NCBI GenBank assembly: GCA_963931925.1
Contig: OZ007570.1
Location: 52,796,467-52,860,466 of the forward strand
DNA from: Onchidella celtica
Taxonomy: Eukaryota > Mollusca > Gastropoda > Systellommatophora > Onchidiidae
DNA length: 64,000 nucleotides
Reading direction: 5' to 3'
Shown here: piece after piece, positions 14,001 to 24,700 of the stretch
Position numbering within the stretch: the first letter of the stretch is position 1
Layout of the letters: each line of letters starts with the position of its first letter
Notes under the pieces: generated by a model
Seen by the model: the letters and a program-made list of their open reading frames with translations, nothing else
Told to the model about the DNA's origin: nothing
Database searches by the model: none
Program-made: the position numbers and the translations under genes

Positions 14001-17000
14001 ATTTCAGCTTAACTATGGCGAAATTTGTAATTGATAAACCAGAATATGTTGCTATTTTATAGTCTGTTAAACATTGAGGTTGAGCATTTTTCACCTTTTT
14101 CGGAGACCGTGGATCTTTTCACATTATATTGTCCTACCAATTATGGACATTCTTTCTCAAAATTTCAATGTGATTCCTTTTTCCACTAGCGTCCATCCTG
14201 ACCATGACCTGAGTTTCAGACAACCTTGACGCCTTTGTCTGCGGGTCCATGAGATGAGAAAATGGCAAACCGAGCGACCAGACCTACTGCTGCCAGGATA
14301 CCATTACTTTAATTAACTATTGTTCGTTCATGTTCTATGAATGTATTAATTACGCTCAGTGAAGCGATGAGCTAGTTGCTCAATATTTCAGTCTTTACGG
14401 TATGTCTGTGTGAGAGAAGTTTATCACTTTAATTCTTAAGTGCTACAATAATTATATATTATCACAGAACGTCGCATATAAACATACATATGCTATTGTC
14501 CATCGATAATGCACGTTCTTAGAATTTTTTTATTTTTTGACTTTCAGTAACGATATATTTTTTACTATATAGCCCTTTCCAAAGTACTATTACATAGCAA
14601 CGTTAGTAGACAGTTATGTCGTTCAAACCCTAAGTTTTCACTGGGGTGGGGGATGTGTCAAGAACAGATTTGATTCATAAATGTTTCCACTGAGTAAATT
14701 TTTGTGAGAAAGCAGTGAGTAATTTTTACAAACGTAATTATTGTGCGAGCCAGCATAACTTGGTCTCGTAAACAATTTGTTTTGAACAGTTTTTTTCCTA
14801 ATAGATAGACAGAAGGTGTGGGGAAGGATAGACGGACAGCGTAGGTGTGCATGACTGAGCACTTTTTATATCTCGTGTTTTGAACTAGTTTTAGTAGAGA
14901 GGGAAGGGGTGAGTAGGAATTAAATGTTATTGAGACGTCTGTTGACGTACAGAAAATCCGTGATCCAGAGTAAAAGCTCGGGGTTTTGAACATGTTAAGA
15001 ATTTATTACTATAAAATTACATTTTATTGTCTTGAGTGATTCGACCTTTGATGTCGACCCAAGGTCGTTGCGTAGGGCTGTTACTTAAAATAACTCGGTT
15101 CGGCAGCTGAGCTAGAGGTGGTTGCACCAATCAAATGTATGAATCTGGACGGAAGGTCGAGACATAGCTTTAGTATTTAAACCCGTGCAGAGCTTAGATA
15201 GATGCCACATGTAGACAATCCATTTACGAGGTGGACGGCGATAGTCCTCAGCCAGATGAGAGACATAAGAGACGTAGTTGAGCAGTCCATATTGTGAGGA
15301 GCGCCATGAGTTAAAGCTCCAGAGCCTAAGCTACTTGGTTTGATATAAACCCACAGCGTTTACATCCAGCGCTCTCACTCCCATTAAGGCCGCATGGTGA
15401 GAGTCCATACTAATTTGTAATGATGAAAGTGAACCGTTCTACTTACTTTTGAAGACAGTTTCAGAGCTACCGCCAGACAACGCATGGTTGTACAAGCATT
15501 CTCCATGGCGTGTCTAGAGGAAATGTCCATATCATAACATGTCTCATTGAATTAATAGAATTTAAACTGTTATATCCGTCGCCACGTGTGCGGATTCTAT
15601 TTGGCAAAGAACTCATATGACCTGCAAGTAGTTAGAGTGAATAAGTTAGTCTTTATAGAAAGCTGTAGTTTCATTAGTAGATTCAGTTGCCTTTGAATTG
15701 ATATTTATATTTANNNNNNNNNNNNNNNNNNNNNNNNNNNNNNNNNNNNNNNNNNNNNNNNNNNNNNNNNNNNNNNNNNNNNNNNNNNNNNNNNNNNNNN
15801 NNNNNNNNNNNNNNNNNNNNNNNNNNNNNNNNNNNNNNNNNNNNNNNNNNNNNNNNNNNNNNNNNNNNNNNNNNNNNNNNNNNNNNNNNNNNNNNNNNNN
15901 NNNNNNNNNNNNNCATAATAGCAACTGATTTGTAAACTAAACTGTCTGTAATTACCATTCAATCACAAACTAGTCACCAGCTTGTAAACTAAAATATCTT
16001 TAGTTATCATTCAATCCAAGGCTTGTAAACCAAACGATCTTTAGTTACATGTATCATATCACTTTTTTTTTTTGAGGTAGGATCTACAACAAACTGTGAC
16101 AACCCAATTTAATGAAAACATTCCTGTACTTTCTTTAGTTATCATTGAGTCACAAATTAGCCACTGGCGTATAAACTGTAATACTGTATCTTCAGTTATC
16201 ATTCAGAGACAAATTTGTCACTGGGTTGTGAACTATACAATCTTCAGTTACCATATCACTTCTTCTGAGGTAGGATCTAAAACCTATAGCAATTACATGA
16301 TAACAACCCAGATATAATGAAAACATAATGATAATTTCAGCCACAAAGAAAATTTGTCCAAACAAAATTCAGTGCCAAGGGCTGCGTGTCAAGAATAGAT
16401 TTAATTCATAAATGTTTCCACTGACTAAATTTTTGTGAGAGAGCAGTGAGTAATTTTTACAAACGTAATTATTGTGCGAGCCAGCATAACTTGGTCTCGT
16501 AAACAATTTGTTTTGAACAGTTTTTTTTTATAATAGATAGACAGAAGGTGTGGGGAAGGATAGACGGACAGCGTAGGTGTGCATGACTGAGCACTTGTTA
16601 TATCTCGTGTTTTGAACTAGGTTTAGTAGAGAGGGAAGGGGTGAGTAGGAATTAAATGTTATTGAGACTTCTGTTGACGTACAGAAAATACCGTGATCCA
16701 GAGTAAAAGCTCGGGGTTTTGAACATGTTAAGAATTTATTGCTATAAAATTACATTATATTGTATTGAGTGATTCGACCTTTGATGTCGACCCAAGGTCG
16801 TTGCGTAGGGCTGTTACTTAAAATAACTCAGTTCGGCAGCTGAGCTAGAAGTGGTTGCACCAATCACAATCCAGGAATTAGACGGTAAGCTGCAGATGCA
16901 GTCCAGTATTTAAGGCCATACAGAACTTAGTTCTGGGCCACATGTAGACAATCCATTTACGAGGTGGACGGCGATAGTCCTCAGCCAGATGAGAGACATA

Positions 17001-20000
17001 GAGACGCAGTTGAGCAGTCCACTGTGAGGAGCCTGATTTAAAGCTCCAGAGCCTAAGCTACTTGGTTTGATATAAACCCACAGCGTTTACATCCAGCGCT
17101 CTCACTCCCAGTGAGGGCCTCATGGTGAGAGTCCATACTAATTTGTAATGATGAAAGTGAACCGTTCTACTTACTTTTGAAGACAGTTTCAGAGCTACCG
17201 CCAGACAACGCATGGTTGTACAAGCATTCTCCATGGCGTGTCTAGAGGAAATGTCCATATCATAACATGTCTCATTGAATTAATAGAATTTAAACTGTTA
17301 TATCCGTCGCCACGTGCGCGGATTCTATTTGGCATATAACTCATATGACCTGCAAGTAGTTAGATTGAATACGTTAGTCTTTAATAGAAAGCTGTAGTTT
17401 CATTAGTAGATTCAGTTGCCTTTGAATTGATATTTATATTTATAATTATATTTGATACATTAATTCCTGTAATTAAACTGCCCTACAGTTCTGCTAAAAA
17501 TCAAAGCAATTGATTTATTTAGTTTTTAGAGTGCAAGTATTTTTTTTGTGTGTTCGTCGATTGTGGGAGCGGACCTCGAAAGAGTGTCAGTCGAATTATC
17601 CCCATCTAACCCACATCGCGACACCCGGTCCGCCTAAGAACCCGCTTTTTCTGTCTCCCGTTGACCGGGTTCTTAGACGGAGACTACTGTACTCATAATA
17701 GTGTGACTTATCAAGGTTCAACTATCTCTTTTTCTCCTTTCTCTTCCTTAGTCAGTGGAACCTGCTTAAATCGAAAGAAAATCCTTTTTCACTGCAAGAG
17801 TTCCTTGGTCCAGGTGTAATCCTTCTTTATTTCTTGCACATTTGCACCTCTTTATATGCAAAGAAATGCAGGCCTACGTAATGCGGTTGTGGGGGAGGAG
17901 GGGGTATGATATAGTGCGCTGCGAAAATCAAAAACAAGTGAGCGGCGAGCAGTTTACCACCTATCACCCTCTCATCATTACACCTTTCCATGGGCTGTTG
18001 CAATGGTCATACATTGACCACAATACATTGATTAACACTGCTTTTCCAGTAGTTAACATACAATTTGTCGATTACCAACACCTACTGTTTTGACAGTTCT
18101 CTTAGACTACCATACATAAACACTTATTCAATATTTTTTCCTTCTCCCATAAGTAGTTGTTTGCAAAATGTGCCAATACTTTTGAATTTTTTCTTTCCAA
18201 ATGTGGTATTCATCTCTGGGTCTGGCAAAATGTCCAAACAAATGGGAAAAATGTGGTTTTCCGTTGTTAGATATAGTACATCAAGGGAGGTAATAAAGTA
18301 AAAATTACCACTGTGTCTCATGATGTACAAAAACTGGGTATTTTAGTTCGCCCCGGTAATAGGCTGGAAGCGCCCGCTGGGCTGTGACGGTGACTAGTCA
18401 TCGGTCAGCGATTGCCGTAGCATGGATGTTGCAAAACGCGTTTTTTTTTTACTTTAACGGGAAGTTATTACGCTAACAACATTTGGTTCAGCGATTAATT
18501 GTTAGTGGGCATGTAGTAGTTAAGGTTGGCCCTATTTTAATGCTTCAGTGGGACACAGCCGTGAGACATTCGCTCCCTAGTTGAACAGACAGTACATGCT
18601 GTTTCGTTACAGTTGGGGTTGTATTCACGCCAAATGTTTAAAACTGTTTTCAATAGTAGGTCGGAGAATCAAGTGAAATTATGCTTTGTTGACGTTTAGC
18701 GCCCTGAACTATCTTGTAACATTCTGGACAGATATAGTTGTATTGTTTCTCGATATAGTCTTCCCTAGATGGTAGACAAGAAAAATGTCGCTAGCAATTG
18801 ATGAACACAAAAAAATGGTGTTTTTTAAAATTTTTATGTTAAGTCTTCCAAACACACGACCCAGACTGTCCAGAGCAGAAATATGCTTATCTCGTGTATG
18901 ATTCATGTTATTATTATGTTCAAGCAGTTTATTACATCACAAGAAAGTCAGTAGTTTGGTCAACATAACAGCAATAGATGAAACACTTTTAGTACAAAAA
19001 ACAATTGCCGATCCCCTAAATTTTGGTTTAAGCAGGTTCCACTGTATAACAGAGTATTTCTGATCAAAACACTGATAATATAGTGTCATAAAAATTCATT
19101 TTCCTACTCATCATCCCCGTGTAAGCAGACAGAATGAAATAAGAAATTACAAATTGGGGAAAGTAGCTGAACCAATCGCTTTCAAAAAGTACATGTAACT
19201 TTTCTGAGATAGGTAGGAGTTTAAATGACTCTCTTGCTCTGTAAAATCCTCAGTAACTGAACAGCTAATTGACAAAGTGGGAACAGATTGAAACTTTACC
19301 TTAGATGTGAGATCCACTTCTTGTGGGAGTGTGTCCCTCAGAGCTCTCAAGCCATGTTTTACTAGTTCATCCAGAGAACCTATAGAAGCATAAGTGAGAC
19401 TATTCTCATGACAATTTTGCTGTGACACATACAGCTGAAAATGGACCAAACATGTTCACAACAAATACAATGAAAGCAATAGTCAAGAACTATCTACTTT
19501 TCCATTCTTGTACAGTGCAAAGGCAGACTGTTTAACATTTACCATGAAGCAGGATGAAAGGTTTTTTAATTAAGGGTCCAAAGTGGCAGTGAAAACTAAA
19601 TTTCTTTTGACAAACATTTTAACTCACGCCAGACTGATCCCGGACATATCACAGGAAGACCTACTTCCACTTCGGATTGACACACATGAGTGGGATGCAC
19701 ATTTTTTTTTATCAACATGCCCCGTGTTTCTTCCAAAGGCATACAGGAATTGGCTCATAAGTTCAAGCAACAGTTTGGCCAGACTCACCAAAAAATCTGG
19801 CCGGACTAAACATTGACTATTAAGGTTGGGGGGGGGGGGGGAGAGAGAGCATGCGTGCGTCAGGTCGGGTCCTAGAATCCACTTTTTGCTTCAAAGTATC
19901 TGTTTTTAGTTTTTGTGTTCTTGAGAAAGTTCAGCCATTTGAGATCACAAATATACCACATTTACTGTCTTGTGACACATTTTTTCATTCAAAATGATCA

Positions 20001-21725
20001 TATGTGGGAACTGGGGGTCACGAAAAACAACCGCAAATTAGCTTGAAAAAATCAAAAAATGACTGAATGCAACAGCTCACCACAGCGGTCTAAGCTCATA
20101 TAAAAGCGGAAGTTTGGTATCGATACCTTGGTCTGCATTTCTACCACACATTTGTGTCAAGGTTGCAGACCTTCACCTTTCCTAACTCATGAACTATCTG
20201 TATCAAGAAACAAATCCCTCCCTATATAGTAGGCTACATTATCTACTTACAGCGCTGCATGAGCTCGTAGTACAACTGTGCGTGATTGCTCTAACCTATG
20301 ACCCCAAACTGCCGCGTTCATTGGCTGGCATAAATTATGCAGATAAATGGCCCGGCTATGAGCCCTCTGACTGGCTAGGGCCGAGGGGAAAGGTCGCAGT
20401 TCATGTAAACATGACCCGGCGACTGCATGTATGTTACAGCTAGCTGCCCAAGAAAAGGAGCAAAAGAGAAAGAAAATGCGTGCAGCAGCCCGGGAAAAGG
20501 CCAGACAGGAGAAGAAAGAAGCTGAGGAAGATGGCCCAGCATACCAGCCTGGGATTTCTAAAGTGTATGACCAGTGAAAATTTCTTTTAGGCTTCTGTTT
20601 CATGTTAGTAAAGTCTCATTTGCAATTTTCTCAAAAAGTGATTTTTTTGGTCAATCATTTGTCAACTACATTTTTTATTTATGAACCGACTGAAATAATA
20701 TTTTGCATAAAGCATATTTACACCTCAACACATGTAAATATGCATTCAATTTTGGGATATCTTCTGCAAATCTTTGAAAGACACTTGCTTTTTTTAGCAA
20801 AATTCATAACAAAATTGTGATTCTGTAATGCACCAAATTCAAACACTTCTAAAAAATCAATCACCATAGATATAAGAAAAAAAAGATGCATATTTACATA
20901 GATACTGCTCTTCATAATATGAGGTGAAAAAATCAGACCAATCCATTTGAAATTGGATGAGCCTTTAAGTTTGAAAACTGCTAATTAGCATAACCAAAAC
21001 TTCAAAATGGCAGCATTACCATGGCAACCGTGTGCATCATGATGACTTGTGTGTCCTTGTATCCTGCTAATTTGAATGTGCTGAATCCAAGTATCACAAG
21101 GCAAAAGCCCTCTCTATAAGTGTTTAGAAAATCACTTTCAGGACCCATCCCTCCCCTTAAAGTCAATTTGAAAGTCTAAGTGAGGTCACCCTGGATGAAA
21201 TTGAAAAGTTACGTTCCGAATGAACTAAAAATGAAGTTTATTGTTTGTTCACGGCGTGTAAACAATGGTTTATAGCAGACAGAACCTTTTCCTTGCAATA
21301 AAAAACACAAAATATGTGTGGGCGCATAGGAAAACCTGTCGGATCTCGCACAGGCTACAAATGAGTGAGCTAGGGCCTTCTAAAGTCGATTTTCGACTAT
21401 CTGGGCAAATTGAGATTTTGACGGAATCAGTAAGTTCGTTCATTTATCTTTCATCTGATGTAAGTTTTAATATTAAAATTGTGTTCTAAAGACATCTTTC
21501 AAACGATTTTAGTAAGATGCCCATCACCGACACGCATGTTCGGGAACGCCGACCGCTGGGGAACACAGTTGCGTTTCAGTTCACGTCTTTCAGACTACAC
21601 CCCCAAGCGCTCAGTTTCAACACACTATAGCATATTACACACCAAATGAAAGGTCATTCTCTGTACTTTCCAACGGAAGGCAATGCACAGACGTTAACTA
21701 AGATTAAAATCGCTGCGCATCCTGT

Positions 21726-21757
<32 letters not shown>

Positions 21758-24700
21758 TGATTTATATAGCTCCAAAATCCACTAAAAGTGCTCGGTGGCG
21801 CTTAACAAACACATAGAATACACAGTCTCAAACACTCCAGAATATCACACCCACACACTAACACATCCAAAGATACATTTCAGTAACAGTTCTAGTGTCA
21901 TCTATAAATCATACACTTTTTTGAAAAGCAATGTTTTGAGTTTCGATTTGAAGTGCTCTATTGAATTAGTTGTTTTTATATCATAGTTCAGATTGTTCCA
22001 AAGTTTTGGGGCACAGATGGAAAATGCCCTTTCTCCAAGCATTGTTCTGGATCTAGGCATGCAGAGCTGACTGTCATTTAAGGTAAAGAGTTGAATTAGC
22101 GGAAAGAATTAAATCTAATTTTTTTTAAAAGTAATTTTACGCCCCAGAATAATAAATCATGAGCGTCTTCCACTTCAGAATGATAAAAGAAACATTTTGT
22201 TGACATTAAAGATGTTTTTGATGTGAAATATTAAAAATAACTTCAAATTTTACCCTTGACCCGACGCGTCAGTTCCCAATTAAGCATTCGCTTCGCAAAA
22301 CGGCAGCCTCCATGAGTTCATCGTATGCAGATATTGCAAAGCTTCTGAACTTAAATCAGACGGATTCTGATGCCTTGTCAGAACTCATCAATGATTATTT
22401 TATTTCCGACCACCCCACTGGCAATGATTCAAGCAGTGATGGAGAGGAATCAGAGAATGATGATGGAAAGTTGCAATGCTTTTGAAACGAATATACCACA
22501 ATCGTACTAACTAAACTAGATCTAGATCTAGCCTACTCTCACTCGCTCAAAGATGAGCAATGAAGAATGAGGCTCTATGCCACATAATATCTTTTAGCCA
22601 TGTTAACAAACCACAATTTGATTCCTGATTCACATCACTTTATACGAAGGCCTTGAATCTCATCCAACCAACTAGCAATAGGCCAAGGCCAGGGCTCTTG
22701 TTGGGGGCAACTTCAAACTCGATTTTCTCAGAAACTTCAATCCACAGGGTAGGGTTACATTTTTGCTCATAGCTCTGGAACTAATGAAGCTATTGACCTC
22801 AAATAAAGGGCAAAATGTTCAGAAATAAATGTAGAATAAAGTTCCATCAATCATTCATTTTTTCATATCTAGGCAGATGTGACGGGTTTTTCCCATGCAC
22901 CCACACATATAATTATTTTGAAAAATACACCCAAACACTCAAGGCTTTATTCCCACAATGCAGATAAAAAATTTTGCTACGATGAAAATTTAGACCTATA
23001 TTCTAGATCTGGACTTAATTAAACAAAAACCAAAAAGAACTTGAATATTCGTGTTCTCCTTTTTTTTTCTCAAAGAACATTGTTTAGCTTCATGTTTTTC
23101 AAAAGAACATTCAAATTCCTTGATTAGAGTTGTCTACATGAGCTATTGAAAAACACTAGGCTGGAATGATTAACATAAGTTCCTCTATAATCTTCACTGT
23201 CTGCACCTACCATTGTTTTTGTTACTAGGTGTTTTTTTGTGTTTCACCAGGAAATAAGTAAGCTTTTCTTGTTAAAAAATGTTCATGATTTGTCACAATA
23301 CCATAAGAACCTGCAGCAAAGTTTCAAAATGCACTGCATTAACAAAGCATGTCAACCAGATTCTTCAAAAGCACCCAAAACAGCACTTACAGTCTGAGAA
23401 TACATTTAGGTGCTTCTCTAGGTAGGTTCTCGCAGACTGAGATCGGGCGCCAATAGCCATGGCTTTGCAGTCATAGTAATTTGCTGATGGACAGGTCTGA
23501 TAAATGTGTGGCCCTAATGCCTGTGAAATAAAGCATAGATTTTAGCATTGTAACACAAACACTGTCAGGTTAGTGCTGGATTTCTTTTCACAGCTGGCCT
23601 GTCTATAAAGAAAGCAACCACATTTCTTTTTATATTGTTGGTGGATTGTTGCTACATACCAATTAAGTGAAAGAAAAGAGCTGGAAATGTTCACATCCAC
23701 ATTTTTCTTTCAAAATATTTGTATTAAATATATTAGATACTGGATTTTCTGTTGTGACAATTAATAAAAATGGGATATTGTCTAAAAATGGGATATTGTC
23801 AAATTCCTAATGTCTTGAACTGAGCTGCTGGTGATGAAGCCCTGTGATTGCTGGTTCACAATTTCAAAGAATCAAATTCAATTCACGACTAATAAATTTA
23901 ATTTGAGCACCACACATACATACACCATTTTTCTTATGAAGTTTTTACTTACGTCATACCCAGCTACCAACAATCCCACTCCAAAAGGCCGTCTCCCATA
24001 CCTTTGTGTAGGAATCTGAGATTCTATGAAGGAGTTAAGGATATTTTTACAATTATAACTGATTCTGGACCACAAAGTCAAAAGCTTTAGCTCATAACTA
24101 TTCCTCTTCTCTATTAACTTTATATGATTCTGCAGTTATAGTCCTATCCAGCACTCACATCAAAATGACACTTTAGCATATCTTTATTCATAAGATATCT
24201 CATGCAATTCCCAGACATTTACTTTGTCGCTGAAAGCCATAATTTATTAACACAATCTTTAATCATATTGTCATTATCAACTCATAAACTGTGAATAAAA
24301 TCCACAGGGGTTTCTGAATATAAAATTCAAATTTTAAAATAATCTTTAGTGACATTTCGTCTACTATGGATATTATCACACAATTAAATAATGGATCACT
24401 GTATGGCTGAAAGCTGATACAAGTTTAAATGCCTGAAAACCCTCAGATCAAAAAGGAAAACCTGCTGTTTCCTGGCCAGTAGCTGATAAAAATGGTAAAA
24501 AAATCTGCCATGTATCATATGCCATTTTCAATTTAAATCAGGTGTTTCTACATCAATAGTCTAATATACTGTGCAAACATGATTTGATAGACAACGATAT
24601 GCTGGCATGTTGTCACAGCAATATAAGCAGGAGATGGACGCTAGATTTTTGTCAAAAGCTGGAATTCCAGCACGTATGCCAATGACACTTTCACCCATGT

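Larger units (their letters stand above)
10041..17689. mobile_element. pogo/Tigger-type element (P2) enlarged by nested LTR retroelements
   Basis: The left end CAGTAGTCTCCGTCTAAGAA (10041) and the right end (17666-17689) are inverted copies over about 24 bp. TA flanks both sides (10039-10040 and 17690-17691). The inner motif CCTAAGAACCCG or close variants recurs four to five times in the first 120 bp and again near the right end. Only 10041-10707 and 17624-17689 belong to this element; the rest is LTR sequence inserted into it. It lies in the large PSMA1 intron between exons 19300-19379 and 9786-9857. No transposase reading frame is present. Confidence 0.85.

Noticed and set aside
15646-15962. 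Open frames across the N run
   Set aside because: They consist almost wholly of unknown bases.
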